This document shows positions 7,514 through 16,741 of a stretch of DNA of 32,922 nt, in pieces (position 1 is the first letter of the stretch; the number at the start of each line of letters is the position of its first letter). Made by a program: the position numbers and the translations under genes. The DNA lies in the NCBI GenBank assembly GCA_029782335.1, contig JAKOVA010000046.1, forward strand, positions 1 through 32,922, in the 5' to 3' direction. A model generated the notes under the pieces. That model ran no database searches and had not been told where the DNA came from. It saw only the letters and a list, made by a program, of their open reading frames with translations. This stretch comes from Actinomycetes bacterium. GTDB taxonomy: Bacteria > Actinomycetota > Acidimicrobiia > Acidimicrobiales > Microtrichaceae.

Positions 7514-8712
7514 CGGGCGAGTTCCTGGCGGGCGATCTGACGGCGGTGCACCTCGTCGGGGCCGTCGGCGAAGCGCAAGGTCCGCAGCCCCGCCCACATG
7601 CGGGCGAGGGGGAAGTCGTCGGAGACCCCGCCACCGCCGTGCGCCTGGATCGCGCGGTCCACGACACGCAGCGCCATGTTCGGGGCGACCACCTTGATCG
7701 CCGAGATTTCGATCGCGGCGCCCTTCGCTCCGACCGTGTCCATCAACGCCGCCGCCTTGAGCGTCAGGAGTCGCGCCTGTTCGATCTCGATGCGGGAGTC
7801 AGCGATCCACTCGCGGATCACGCCCTGATCGGCCAGCGGGCGACCGAACGCGACCCGGGAGCTGACACGACGGCACATCGCCTCGAGGGCGCGTTCGGCG
7901 ACGCCGATGCAGCGCATGCAGTGATGGATGCGGCCGGGGCCGAGGCGAGCCTGGGCGATCGCGAACCCGCCGCCCTCCTGGCCGATCAGGTTCGAGGCCG
8001 GAACCCGGACGTCCTCGAAGCGCAGCTCGCAGTGACCCTCACGGTCTTGGTATCCGAACACCGGCAGCGGCCGCACGTTGGTGAGCCCCGGCGTGCCCGC
8101 GGGCACCAACACCATTGACTGTTGGAGGTGGCGCGGCGCGTCGGGGTCGGTCTTTCCCATCACGATGTAGATCCGGCAGCGATCCGACGCCGCGCCCGAG
8201 ATCCACCACTTGCGGCCGTTGAGCACGTAGTCGTCGCCGTCGCGGCGAATCGAGAGCTGGATGTTGGTGGCGTCGGAGCTGGCGACGTCGGGCTCGGTCA
8301 TCGCGAACGCCGAGCGGATCTCGCCCTCGAGGAGCGGCACGAGCCACTCCTCCTGCTGCTCGGGGGTGCCGAAGAGCGCCAGGACTTCCATGTTGCCGGT
8401 GTCGGGCGCCGCACTGTTGAGCGCCTCCGGCGCCAGGCCGCTGCGGCCGGTGATCTCGGCGAGGTGGGCGTAATCGAGGTTGCCGAGCGGCTCGGGCGTC
8501 CAGGGGGTGACGTGGGGGAGGAACAGGTTCCACAGGCCACGTTCCCGCGCTGCGGCCTTGAGGTCTTCCATGACCTGGGGGTGGTGATGCGGGTCGCCGG
8601 AAGCGGCCATCTGTTCCTCGTAGACGGCTTCGGCCGGATAGACGTGGCTGTCCATGAAGGCGAGGAGCCGTTCACGCAGTTCCTGTCCGCGCGGGCTGGG
8701 ATCGAGTTCCAT
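7504..8712 (-). CDS. Acyl-CoA dehydrogenase (ACAD10/11-like)
   Basis: This 402-residue FAD enzyme oxidises acyl-CoA to enoyl-CoA. The N-terminal helical domain is followed by the FAD/substrate motif [13 protein letters not shown] and by [10 protein letters not shown]. The C-terminal helical domain has [40 protein letters not shown] and the final [12 protein letters not shown]. The GPDEVH ending is typical of the ACAD10/11-like branch; the substrate is unknown. ATG 8712 is chosen because GGAGG lies eight bases upstream on the minus strand and the usual family start ([16 protein letters not shown]) begins there. The frame stays open to 9000 but that stretch overlaps topA and has no family similarity. 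The gene is divergent from topA. Confidence 0.9.
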   Translation of the reverse strand: MELDPSPRGQELRERLLAFMDSHVYPAEAVYEEQMAASGDPHHHPQVMEDLKAAARERGLWNLFLPHVTPWTPEPLGNLDYAHLAEITGRSGLAPEALNSAAPDTGNMEVLALFGTPEQQEEWLVPLLEGEIRSAFAMTEPDVASSDATNIQLSIRRDGDDYVLNGRKWWISGAASDRCRIYIVMGKTDPDAPRHLQQSMVLVPAGTPGLTNVRPLPVFGYQDREGHCELRFEDVRVPASNLIGQEGGGFAIAQARLGPGRIHHCMRCIGVAERALEAMCRRVSSRVAFGRPLADQGVIREWIADSRIEIEQARLLTLKAAALMDTVGAKGAAIEISAIKVVAPNMALRVVDRAIQAHGGGGVSDDFPLARMWAGLRTLRFADGPDEVHRRQIARQELARYA

Positions 8713-8769
8713 GCGTCGTACCTCCGGGCTGTCACGGCGTCGTGGCGACCCTATCGGCGTGAGAAATGT

Positions 8770-8799
8770 TTGACATCGCCTCGGCTGCGATCGTTCACT
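8770..8799 (+). promoter_or_regulatory. topA promoter, probably leaderless
   Basis: TTGACA (8770-8775) is a perfect -35 box. After 18 bases comes TTCACT (8794-8799), a weak -10 box, and after seven more the GTG start of topA. No ribosome-binding site is present, so the transcript probably begins at the start codon. Confidence 0.5.
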
Positions 8800-8806
8800 G
8801 TCTGCC

Positions 8807-11542
8807 GTGCCGAACCCCCTGGTGATCGTCGAGTCCCCCGCCAAAGCGCGGACCATCGCCCGCTTCTTGGGCGATGACTTCACGGTCGAATCGTCCGTCG
8901 GACACATCCGCGACCTTCCCGCGAAGGCTGCCGAAGTGCCCGAGCAGTACAAGAAAGAGAAGTGGGCGAGCCTCGGCGTTGACGTGGAGAACCACTTCAA
9001 GCCCCTCTACATCGTCTCGCCCAACAAGAAGGACCACGTCCGACACCTCAAGGCTGCGCTCAAGGACGCCTCCGAGCTGTACCTCGCGACCGATGAGGAT
9101 CGCGAAGGGGAGGCAATCGCGTGGCATCTCCTCGAGGTGCTGAACCCCAAGGTCCCCGTGAAGCGGATGGTGTTTCACGAGATCACTCCTGAGGCGATCC
9201 AGCGGGCGATCGACAACCCGCGCGACCTCGATCGGCGGCTGGTCGACGCGCAGGAGGCTCGCCGGATCTTCGACCGCCTCTACGGCTACGAGGTGAGCCC
9301 GGTCCTGTGGCGCAAGATCCAGCGCGGCCTGTCGGCGGGACGCGTCCAGTCGGTCGCCATTCGGATCGTGGTCGAGCGTGAGCGCGAGCGGATGGCGTTC
9401 CGCACCGCCAGCTACTGGGATCTCGAAGCGACCTTCGAACCAACCGAGACGGCCGACTCCGACGTCGGCGCCACCCAATTCACCGGGACGCTCATCGAGG
9501 TGGACGGCACCCGGGTGGCATCGGGGCGGGACTTCGACGAGTCGGGCCAACTCACCCGCGAGGGTGTCGTGGTGCTCGACGAGGCGGCGACCGTCGCCCT
9601 GCGCGACAGCCTCGTGGACCGTCCGGTGCAGGTGTCCTCCGTCGAGCGCAAGCCCTACACCCGCAAGCCCTACGCCCCGTTCATCACGTCGAGTCTGCAG
9701 GTCGAGGCGGGCCGCAAGCTTCGGTTCAGTTCGTCCCAGACGATGTCGCTCGCGCAGAGCCTGTACCAGAACGGCTACATCACCTATATGCGTACCGACA
9801 GCACGACGCTGTCGGACACGGCACTCAACGCGGCGCGCAACCAGATCCGCGATCGCTACGGCGCCGACTACCTGCCGGAGAGCCCGCGTCGGTACGAGAA
9901 GAAGGTCAAGAACGCCCAGGAGGCACACGAGGCGATCCGGCCCGCCGGCGACACGTTCCGCACCCCCGAGGAGGTTCGGGGGGAGCTGAACAGCCAGGAG
10001 TTCCGCCTCTACGACCTGATCTGGAAGCGGACCATCGCGTCGCAGATGACCGACGCGCGGGGCGAGTCGGTTGCGGTGCGGCTCGCGGCGACCGGTGCGG
10101 ACGGACGGGCGGCGACCTTCGCGGCGTCGGGCCGCACGATTCTGTTTCCGGGGTTCCTGCGTGCGTACGTGGCCGGCGCCGATGACGACACCGCGGACAC
10201 CGACGACAGCGAGAAGGTGCTGCCCGACCTCCACGAAGGCGAAGCGGTGCGCACGGTCGAGATGGAGATCAAGCATCACGAGACCCAGCCGCCGGCGCGC
10301 TACACCGAGGCGTCGCTTGTCAAGCGCCTCGAGGACCTCGGGGTGGGTCGTCCCTCGACGTACGCGGCGACCATCTCGACGATCCTCGACCGGGGCTATG
10401 TCCGCAAGAAGGGCTCGGCGCTCGTGCCGTCATTCAGCGCCTTCGCCGTGGTGCGGCTGTTGGAGCAGCACTTTCCCGACCTTGTCGACTACGCCCTCAC
10501 GGCCCGCATGGAGGACGATCTCGACCAGATCGCCCGCGGCCAGGCCGATGCCGAGCCGTGGTTGACGCGGTTCTACTGGGGTGCCCGCGACGAGCAGGGT
10601 GCCGCGGATGCGCCGCGGGGGCTGAAGGCGCAGACCTCCGAGATCGACGACATTGACGCCCGAGCGGTCAACTCGATCCACCTCGGAGACGGCCCCGACG
10701 GGGTACCGATCGTCGCCCGGGTGGGGCGCTACGGCCCCTACCTCCAGCACGGGGAGGACTCCGCGTCGATCCCCGATGACGTGCCACCCGATGAGCTCAC
10801 CGTTGAGCGTTGCCTCGAGTTGCTGGCGGCGCCGTCGAATGACCGTGAGCTGGGCGTGCATCCCGAGACCGGCCTTCCGGTGTTCGTGAAGGCGGGCCGG
10901 TTCGGCCCCTACGTGCAGATGGGCGAGCACGAGGACGGATCGGCCGACAAGCCGGCGACCGCCTCGCTCTTCAAGTACATGGAGCCGTCGACGGTGACCC
11001 TCGACGACGCCGTGCTGCTGTTGTCCCTGCCGCGGGTCATCGGCATCGACCCGGCCGATGGCGGTGAGATCACTGCCCAGAATGGTCGTTACGGGCCCTA
11101 CATAAAGAAGGGCAACGACAGCCGCACGATCGAGTCGGAGGATCTGCTGCTGACGATGTCGTTGGAGCAGGCGAGCAGCATCTTCGCCCAGCCGAAGATG
11201 CGTCGGGGCCAGGTGGCCCGCCCGCCGCTCAAGGAGCTCGGCCCCGATCCGGACACCGAGCGGTCGATCGTGGTGAAGGACGGCCGGTTCGGTCCGTACG
11301 TGACCGATGGCGAGACGAACGCATCGCTGCGCAAGGGCGACAGCGTTGAAGAGCTCACCATGGAGCGGGCGTTGGAGTTGCTGGCAGATCGACGAGCCGC
11401 AGGTCCCTCGAAGAAGAAGGCGGCGAAGAAGGCGCCCGCCAAGAAGACGGCGGCAAAGAAGAAGGCGCCCACCAAGAAGAAGGCGCCTGCCAAGAAAACG
11501 GCGGCCAAGAAGCAGGTGTCAGCGGAGGATACCGCGGGGTAA
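8807..11542 (+). CDS. topA: DNA topoisomerase I
   Basis: This 911-residue type IA topoisomerase relaxes negative supercoils. The Toprim domain begins VIVESPAKA (Glu9) and includes [16 protein letters not shown] (Asp96, Asp98, Glu100). GRVQSVA follows. The catalytic tyrosine is Tyr327 in [11 protein letters not shown]. Instead of zinc fingers, the C-terminal half has four topoisomerase repeats with the cores GRYGPYL, GRFGPYV, GRYGPYI and GRFGPYV. The end is a lysine/alanine-rich tail (from about residue 865) seen in actinobacterial TopA and known in mycobacteria to aid DNA binding. GTG 8807 fits both the family start and the promoter spacing. It stands alone, with a palindrome just after the stop. 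Confidence 0.97.
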   Translation: MPNPLVIVESPAKARTIARFLGDDFTVESSVGHIRDLPAKAAEVPEQYKKEKWASLGVDVENHFKPLYIVSPNKKDHVRHLKAALKDASELYLATDEDREGEAIAWHLLEVLNPKVPVKRMVFHEITPEAIQRAIDNPRDLDRRLVDAQEARRIFDRLYGYEVSPVLWRKIQRGLSAGRVQSVAIRIVVERERERMAFRTASYWDLEATFEPTETADSDVGATQFTGTLIEVDGTRVASGRDFDESGQLTREGVVVLDEAATVALRDSLVDRPVQVSSVERKPYTRKPYAPFITSSLQVEAGRKLRFSSSQTMSLAQSLYQNGYITYMRTDSTTLSDTALNAARNQIRDRYGADYLPESPRRYEKKVKNAQEAHEAIRPAGDTFRTPEEVRGELNSQEFRLYDLIWKRTIASQMTDARGESVAVRLAATGADGRAATFAASGRTILFPGFLRAYVAGADDDTADTDDSEKVLPDLHEGEAVRTVEMEIKHHETQPPARYTEASLVKRLEDLGVGRPSTYAATISTILDRGYVRKKGSALVPSFSAFAVVRLLEQHFPDLVDYALTARMEDDLDQIARGQADAEPWLTRFYWGARDEQGAADAPRGLKAQTSEIDDIDARAVNSIHLGDGPDGVPIVARVGRYGPYLQHGEDSASIPDDVPPDELTVERCLELLAAPSNDRELGVHPETGLPVFVKAGRFGPYVQMGEHEDGSADKPATASLFKYMEPSTVTLDDAVLLLSLPRVIGIDPADGGEITAQNGRYGPYIKKGNDSRTIESEDLLLTMSLEQASSIFAQPKMRRGQVARPPLKELGPDPDTERSIVVKDGRFGPYVTDGETNASLRKGDSVEELTMERALELLADRRAAGPSKKKAAKKAPAKKTAAKKKAPTKKKAPAKKTAAKKQVSAEDTAG

Positions 11543-11554
11543 TGCCCATCAATC

Positions 11555-11601
11555 CAGGATGTTAAGCAAGCTTGACATCCTGAAGTAGCGCCTCCTAAAA
11601 C
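11555..11601 (+). promoter_or_regulatory. hmuT promoter with a palindromic operator over the -35 box
   Basis: CAGGATGTTAAG (11555-11566) and CTTGACATCCTG (11571-11582) are reverse complements except for one T/G position, around the bases CAAG. The right arm contains TTGACA (11572-11577). After 18 bases comes TAAAAC (11596-11601), then seven bases to the GTG at 11609. This looks like a leaderless promoter with a repressor site across its -35 box. There is no T run, so a terminator of topA is less likely. It is only loosely like the DtxR/IdeR consensus, although a DtxR-family gene ends this locus. Confidence 0.5.
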
Positions 11602-11608
11602 TCATGGC

Positions 11609-12661
11609 GTGCGGCGCCGTTCTGTCATCTCGCTCGTCGCCGCCGTCGCGGTATTCGCCGGAGCATGCGGCGGCACGGCCGAGTCGTCGACGCCAGCGGG
11701 GGGTGACACTGGCTGGCGCTGCGACGGGCCGCGGACGGCGAAGAGCGGCGAACGCTACGAGGCGATGACGCCGGCGCCCGTCCCGGCGCTTCCGACCGTC
11801 ACGACCGACTATTCCGGCACCGAAGTTCGGGTGCACGACCTCAGTCGGATCCTCGCCCTCGACACCCACGGCACGCTCGCGACCACCGTCCACGCGTTGG
11901 GTCTCGGTGATCGTCTCGTCGGCCGCGACGTCTCCACCGGTGTGCCGGAACTGGCAGATCTTCCGGTCGTCACCCAGAACGGGCACGATCTGAACGCCGA
12001 GGCGATCCTCTCGCTGCGACCGTCGGTGGTGCTCACCGACTACACGATCGGTCCGCTCGAAGTGCAGTTGCAGTTGCGCGACGCGGGCGTCCCCGTCGTG
12101 ATCCTCGACGACCGCCGCACGGCCGACACGATCGTCCCGCAGATCCGGGAGGTGGCATCGGTCCTCGGTGTGCCCGAGGCAGGTGAGCGACTCGTCGAGC
12201 GGGTCAACGCGGAGATCGCCGCAGCCCGGGAGCGCGTGGCAGAGCGTCGCGACTCGGCCGGTGGCGCCGCCCCCCGGGCCGTGTTCCTCTATCTCCGCGG
12301 ACGATCGGGCACCTACGACTGGTTCGGGCGCGATACCGGGGCGGACGACCTGATCGAGGCGCTCGGAGCGGTCGACGTCGCCACTGCAGCGGGGGTGGTG
12401 GGCTACAAGCCGCTGAACGCGGAGGCGCTCGCCGCCGCAGCCCCCGAGGTCGTCCTGGCGATGTCCGACGGCGTGGCGTCGGTGGGCGGGGTGGACGGGC
12501 TCGTGGCGCTTCCGGGCGTGGCGGAGACCCCGGCGGGTGCGACGCGATGCGTCATCGACATGGCCGACACGGAGATCCTCGCGTTCGGCACGCGGTTCGC
12601 CGCCACGATCGACGCCCTGGGCGCCGCGCTGTACCCCGAGTCGGCGGAGCGGCGGCGGTGA
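11609..12661 (+). CDS. hmuT: HmuT-like haemin-binding lipoprotein of an ABC importer
   Basis: The 350-residue product is a lipid-anchored periplasmic-binding protein that would deliver haem to the HmuU permease. The signal ends VFAGACGG, with the lipidated Cys at position 20. The body has the class III binding fold: DLSRILALDTHGTLATTVHAL, then RDVSTGVPELADLPVV, and NGHDLNAEAILSLRPSVVL. His126 in NGHDLN is in the region that holds the haem-ligand His of known HmuT proteins. FLYLRGRSGTYDWFG may provide a Tyr. Substrate assignment rests on these motifs and on the haem oxygenase downstream. There is no Shine-Dalgarno; GTG 11609 fits leaderless transcription. The stop overlaps hmuU by 4 nt. Confidence 0.87.
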   Translation: MRRRSVISLVAAVAVFAGACGGTAESSTPAGGDTGWRCDGPRTAKSGERYEAMTPAPVPALPTVTTDYSGTEVRVHDLSRILALDTHGTLATTVHALGLGDRLVGRDVSTGVPELADLPVVTQNGHDLNAEAILSLRPSVVLTDYTIGPLEVQLQLRDAGVPVVILDDRRTADTIVPQIREVASVLGVPEAGERLVERVNAEIAAARERVAERRDSAGGAAPRAVFLYLRGRSGTYDWFGRDTGADDLIEALGAVDVATAAGVVGYKPLNAEALAAAAPEVVLAMSDGVASVGGVDGLVALPGVAETPAGATRCVIDMADTEILAFGTRFAATIDALGAALYPESAERRR

Positions 12662-13743
12662 CCACGCTGCAGTCGACCGTGGATCTCGTGGGTGTACCGA
12701 CCCGCGCCACGAGCCGTCGACCCGTGGTGGTGGTGGGCGCACTGAGCGCAGCGCTCGTCGTGGCGGTGGTGGTGTCTGCGGGTCGAGGGCAACTCGGGAT
12801 CCCGGTCGCCGAGGTGGCAGCGGCGCTGGCGCGGCGATTGGGCCTCGACGTTGGGCCGGCGTTCTCACACCCGGCAGCCGAAGCGGTCCTGTGGGACATC
12901 CGGCTCCCGCGGGTGGTGATGGCGCTGTCGGTGGGCGCCGCCCTCGGTGCGGGAGGGGCGCTGATGCAGGGCCTGTTCCGCAACCCCCTCGCCGAGCCCG
13001 CTGTCGTCGGTGTCTCCTCGGGCGCAGCCGTGGGTGCGTGCGCGGCGATCGTCTCGGGGGTGTCGGTGCTGGGCACCCTCACGACGCCCGTCGCCGCGTT
13101 CGGGGGTGCGCTCGTGGCGACGGCGGCGGTCTACGTCTTGTCCCGCGCCGGCCGTCAATGCGACACGTCGACGCTGGTGCTCATGGGGGTGGCGGTCAAC
13201 GCCATCGCCGCCGCCGGCATCGGCGTCACCGTCGTGCTCGCCGATCCGCAAGCCCGCCAGGACATCGTCTTCTGGCAACTCGGCTCGCTGAACGGCACCC
13301 GTTGGTCGGCGGTGTCCGCGACGGTTCCCCTCATCGCCGTCGGCCTCGCGCTCGCGGTAGCGCAGGCTCGTCGACTCGACCTGTTGGCGCTCGGTGAGCG
13401 CGGGGCGCGTCACCTGGGCGTCGACGTGGAGCGGCTGCAGCTCTGGTCGATCACGACCGTCGCCCTGCTCGTGGGCGCCGCGACCGCGTTCTGCGGGATC
13501 ATCGGGTTCGTCGGCCTCGTCGTCGCCCACGCCCTGCGCCTCGTCCTCGGTCCGGCTCACCGGCTCCTCCTGATTGCGAGTGCGGTGGGTGGCGCGCTCG
13601 TCGTCGTCGTGGCCGACACTGCGGCACGGACCGCGGTCAGCTACGCCGAGTTGCCCATCGGCATGCTGACGGCACTCGTCGGAGGTCCGGTGTTCCTGGT
13701 GTTGCTGCGGCGGGAGCGCCGCGACGCGGGGGTGCTCGGATGA
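12658..13743 (+). CDS. hmuU: HmuU-like haem ABC transporter permease (FecCD family)
   Basis: This 361-residue polytopic membrane protein is of the FecCD/BtuC family, forming the membrane channel of the haem importer. It has about ten hydrophobic segments. The family motifs are LPRVVMALSVGAALGAGG, ALMQGLFRNPLAEP and VGVSSGAAVGA near 85-130, and GFVGLVVAHALRLVLGP with the AELPIGMLTALVGGPVFLVLL ending near the C-terminus. GTG 12658 is chosen for its 4-nt overlap with the hmuT stop and the family length; the frame is open further upstream inside hmuT. The stop overlaps hmuV (ATGA). Confidence 0.92.
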   Translation: MTTLQSTVDLVGVPTRATSRRPVVVVGALSAALVVAVVVSAGRGQLGIPVAEVAAALARRLGLDVGPAFSHPAAEAVLWDIRLPRVVMALSVGAALGAGGALMQGLFRNPLAEPAVVGVSSGAAVGACAAIVSGVSVLGTLTTPVAAFGGALVATAAVYVLSRAGRQCDTSTLVLMGVAVNAIAAAGIGVTVVLADPQARQDIVFWQLGSLNGTRWSAVSATVPLIAVGLALAVAQARRLDLLALGERGARHLGVDVERLQLWSITTVALLVGAATAFCGIIGFVGLVVAHALRLVLGPAHRLLLIASAVGGALVVVVADTAARTAVSYAELPIGMLTALVGGPVFLVLLRRERRDAGVLG

Positions 13744-14648
13744 GCAGCGGGTGGCGTCGCCGACTCTCGCCGTCGCTGGCGGCGGAGGCACCCGCCCCGG
13801 TTCTGGCGGGTGCGACACGGGTCGTCGCGAGCGACCTCGGTGTCGAGGTGGACGGCCGCCTCCTGCTCGATGGGGTGAACCTGCGCCTGCGTGCCGGCGA
13901 GGTCGTGGCCGTCGTCGGCCCGAATGGGGCGGGGAAATCGACGTTGATCGCCGCGTTGGCGGGTGACCGGATCCCCGGCGCGAGGCTCCGCGGCACCGTC
14001 GAACTCGACGGACGACCGATCCATGCGTGGTCAGAGGTCGAGCGCGGGATGCGCCGCGCCGTGATGACCCAGGACCAGGTCGTCGGGCTGCCGTTCAGCG
14101 CCGCGGCCGTGGTGCGAATGGGCCGGGCCCCGTGGTGGCACCACACCGACGAGGAGACCGACGCCGCCGTGGTCGCCGGGGTGATGGCGGCAACGGAGAC
14201 GACGAACCTCGCGGACCGCGAGGTCACCCGACTCTCGGGCGGTGAACGGGCGCGGGTCGCCATGGCGCGGTGCCTCGCTCAGGAGGCGGGGGTCCTGCTG
14301 CTCGACGAACCGACCGCCGCGCTCGATCTCCGCCACCAGGTGGGGACGCTCCATCTCGCCGCCGAGGCCGCCGGCGCGGGCGCAGCGGTGCTCGCGGTGA
14401 TGCACGACCTCGCCCTCGCGGCACGCTTCTGTGACCGCATCGTGGTGCTGGACCGCGGACGGGTTCGGGCCGACGGAGCCCCCCGCGAGGTCCTCGACGC
14501 CGATCGCCTCAGCGAGATCTACGGCTGCGAGGTCGACGTCATCGCGCATCCCCGCGACGGCTCGCTGCTCGTCGTTCCCCGCCGAAGCGCAGCGGCCCCC
14601 CACTGCGACATCACCGACCCGGAGGTTTTCCGTGCCGCAACCGTCTGA
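13740..14648 (+). CDS. hmuV: HmuV-like haem ABC transporter ATP-binding protein
   Basis: The 302-residue ATPase subunit drives haem import. Walker A is VGPNGAGKST, the Q-loop is at MTQDQ, the signature is LSGGERARVAMARCLAQ, Walker B is VLLLDEPTAALD, and the H-loop is VMHDLALAARFCD. The end (LSEIYGCEVDVIAHPRDGSLLVVP) is typical of HmuV. About 20 extra residues precede the ATPase domain. It starts in an ATGA overlap with hmuU. Its last 17 bases overlap the start of the next gene, so the transporter and surface protein genes form one unit. Confidence 0.94.
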   Translation: MSSGWRRRLSPSLAAEAPAPVLAGATRVVASDLGVEVDGRLLLDGVNLRLRAGEVVAVVGPNGAGKSTLIAALAGDRIPGARLRGTVELDGRPIHAWSEVERGMRRAVMTQDQVVGLPFSAAAVVRMGRAPWWHHTDEETDAAVVAGVMAATETTNLADREVTRLSGGERARVAMARCLAQEAGVLLLDEPTAALDLRHQVGTLHLAAEAAGAGAAVLAVMHDLALAARFCDRIVVLDRGRVRADGAPREVLDADRLSEIYGCEVDVIAHPRDGSLLVVPRRSAAAPHCDITDPEVFRAATV

Positions 14649-15771
14649 CGTCATCACCGCCCGTGCTGCTGGCGGGCGCACCCCTGGCGGGAGCGCTGCC
14701 ACCGCTCGGCCGCGGGCTGTCGTCGCTGCCCTCGCTGCCGCCGTGACGATCGCCGCCGCAACGCTGTCGGGCTGGGCGGCGGCGCCGGCGGCCGCCCAGG
14801 TGGTGCCGACGCTGAGCATCTCGCCAACCTCGGTGAGCCCGGATCGACCCTCGACGGTGACGGTCACGGGGCGCAACTATCTCGTTCCACCTCACGCACC
14901 GGGCGCGAACGTGAGCGGTGGCGTCTACGTCCTGTTCGGGTGGGTTGCCTCGGGAGTGTCGTGGGGGCCGAGTGCACGGAATGCCACCAACAGCAACGGC
15001 CAGTTCGGCGTGACCTACACCTACCCCGGGGAGGGTGGGACGGGTGAAACACGCGATGACGGAAGCGGGACGAATCGTTTCGTTTCGTTCACCGCTGGCG
15101 GTGTTTCGGGCAACTCGACGGCCTTCCACATGGACGATGCCGGGAACTGGTCCACGACGCTGACCATTCTCGGGCCGGTCTACGAGTGGTTCGACCCGAT
15201 CACGAGCCAACGAGCGGTCGTCGACTGTCGGGTCGTGCAGTGCGGCGTCTACACGTTCGGCGCACACGGCAGGGCGAGCGCCACGAACGAGCGATTCGCG
15301 CCGGTCAGCTTCGCGAAGACCTCAACCCCGACGACCGCTGCGCCTCGCCCGGCGACGCCCACGACCGTGCGCCCGGCCGGTTGGGGAGTCGCCACGCCCA
15401 CACCCACACCCGCTCCCACTGCGGCGCCACGCGCCCCGGCGAGTGGAACGGCCCGCGTCGCAGGAGCCACCACGACGATCCTCGGCCCGGAGCCGACCGA
15501 CGGCGCCGCAGCGGCCGAGACCACGACCACCGCGCTGGAAGCGGCGACAGCAGATGTCCCGCCCGAGGCGGCGACGACCACGACCACCGCAACGACCTCA
15601 ACCGATCGATCGCGGAGCCGGGCGACCGGCTCACGTGACGAACGAGCGGAGTCCGTGGTGGTCGATGGCGGAGGCGGCGCACCGACCGGCTGGATCGCCC
15701 TGGGGGGCGGGTCGGTGATCGTCGCCGGCGCCCTGTCGTTGTGGACCGTCCGGCGACGACGAGCCCACTGA
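14632..15771 (+). CDS. Secreted Ig-like-domain protein with C-terminal membrane anchor, haem locus
   Basis: The 379-residue product has a signal peptide (hydrophobic about 24-44, AAPAAAQ near the cut), a folded domain (about 45-215), a Thr/Pro/Ala-rich stalk (about 220-340), and a final helix followed by RRRRAH. It is therefore anchored outside the membrane on a stalk. The domain begins like an Ig/IPT fold (VSPDRPSTVTVTGRNY) and has GGVYVLFG and, at the end, FAPVSF. The lipoprotein at 17732 shares this pattern, so the two are paralogues. GGAGG (14621-14625) lies six bases before GTG 14632. The position between hmuV and the HtaA-like gene suggests a surface role in haem capture; no known haem-binding residue is recognised. 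APTGW before the anchor is not a proper sortase motif. Confidence 0.8.
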   Translation: MPQPSDVITARAAGGRTPGGSAATARPRAVVAALAAAVTIAAATLSGWAAAPAAAQVVPTLSISPTSVSPDRPSTVTVTGRNYLVPPHAPGANVSGGVYVLFGWVASGVSWGPSARNATNSNGQFGVTYTYPGEGGTGETRDDGSGTNRFVSFTAGGVSGNSTAFHMDDAGNWSTTLTILGPVYEWFDPITSQRAVVDCRVVQCGVYTFGAHGRASATNERFAPVSFAKTSTPTTAAPRPATPTTVRPAGWGVATPTPTPAPTAAPRAPASGTARVAGATTTILGPEPTDGAAAAETTTTALEAATADVPPEAATTTTTATTSTDRSRSRATGSRDERAESVVVDGGGGAPTGWIALGGGSVIVAGALSLWTVRRRRAH

Positions 15772-15820
15772 AGCGAACCAAGTGAGTTCCCCGAACCCGA
15801 ACCAAGAAGGAGAAATCCAC

Positions 15821-16741
15821 ATGAACCCGACACCGATGCCGTCCCGAAGGGGACCACGACGGTTGGTGGCCGTCGTTGCCACAGCCATCGTCGGCCTGGT
15901 CACCGCGGCGTGCATTGCCCCGTCGCCGCCGAAGCCGCCGGCGACGCAGGTCAAGCTCACCAACGCCACGCTCGAATGGACGGTGAGCCGCGAGGCCGAC
16001 AACGGCACGTTCGCTCCCGGCGAGGTCAACTACTGGTCGGCCGGACAGTCCGACAGCACCGCTGCGACCTACGTGGCGACCAACGGCAACGCCACCGTGC
16101 TGAAGAAGAATGCGGCCGGCACCTATGTGCCGATCGGCAGCGAATCGGCGGTGAGCTGGGCGAACCGCAACCGCAGTGGCGACGGCACGATCGTCACGTC
16201 GTCGAGCAGCAACTATCTCGGCCAGAAGGTCCGATTCACCGGCGGAACCGGAAAGGTCGACACCGCGACCGGCAAGGCGACGATCCAGTGGACCGGAACG
16301 TTCAGCATCAACTTCTACGGGCGGTACGTCCCGTTCTGGATCATCAACCCCAAGCTGGTGGTGAACTCGAGTGGGGTCGGCACGCTGAGTGCGAAGGTCG
16401 GCGGCTTTGCGTCGAGCCTCGATGACCCCGATACCCGCACGCCGCTCCCGACGTCGAACGTGGTGCTGGCCGACCTGCCCGCGGTCGCCGGCGCGAACAC
16501 GACGGGGTTCACCGCCGCCACGGCATACCTGGGCACGACTGTCACGCCGCCGGCTCCCGCTGGACCACAGGTCGCCAAGACCCCTGCCAACCAGGGCTTC
16601 TGGGGTTCGTGGCCGCAGAGCTTCGTGAACTTCCAGGCGGCCACCGGCCTCGGTGCCTACTGGTACACGAGCGGCAGCATCGTCGACTCGAAGAAGGTGC
16701 AGGAACCGATCGTCGTCGCCTACAACCTGGCGGCGTCGTGA
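15821..16741 (+). CDS. HtaA-like haem-binding lipoprotein
   Basis: The 306-residue lipoprotein has a basic start (SRRGPRRL), a hydrophobic core and GLVTAAC with lipidated Cys31. The rest resembles one HtaA-type domain: KLTNATLEWTVSRE at its start, then VRFTGGTGKVDTATGKA, IQWTGTFSINFYG, VPFWIINPKLVV and VGTLSAKVGGFASS. In corynebacteria HtaA proteins bind haem and haemoglobin and are encoded beside hmuTUV, as here. The whole protein contains no histidine, so haem would have to be held by tyrosine, of which there are many. ATG 15821 has AAGGAG eight bases upstream. The stop overlaps the haem oxygenase start by 4 nt, tying the two together in translation. Confidence 0.78.
   Translation: MNPTPMPSRRGPRRLVAVVATAIVGLVTAACIAPSPPKPPATQVKLTNATLEWTVSREADNGTFAPGEVNYWSAGQSDSTAATYVATNGNATVLKKNAAGTYVPIGSESAVSWANRNRSGDGTIVTSSSSNYLGQKVRFTGGTGKVDTATGKATIQWTGTFSINFYGRYVPFWIINPKLVVNSSGVGTLSAKVGGFASSLDDPDTRTPLPTSNVVLADLPAVAGANTTGFTAATAYLGTTVTPPAPAGPQVAKTPANQGFWGSWPQSFVNFQAATGLGAYWYTSGSIVDSKKVQEPIVVAYNLAAS

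Noticed and set aside
8795-10279. Minus-strand open frame opposite topA
   Set aside because: It has no domain, and topA on the other strand has every catalytic motif.
11400-11542. Frameshift or repeat error in the lysine-rich end of topA
   Set aside because: Lys/Ala-rich tails are normal in actinobacterial TopA and the frame stays open to a clean stop.
11549-12868. Minus-strand open frame opposite hmuT
   Set aside because: It is antisense to a complete lipoprotein gene and the composition is shadow-like.
15690-15771. Sortase-anchored protein from the APTGW motif before the last helix
   Set aside because: It does not match LPxTG or known variants; a plain membrane anchor explains it.
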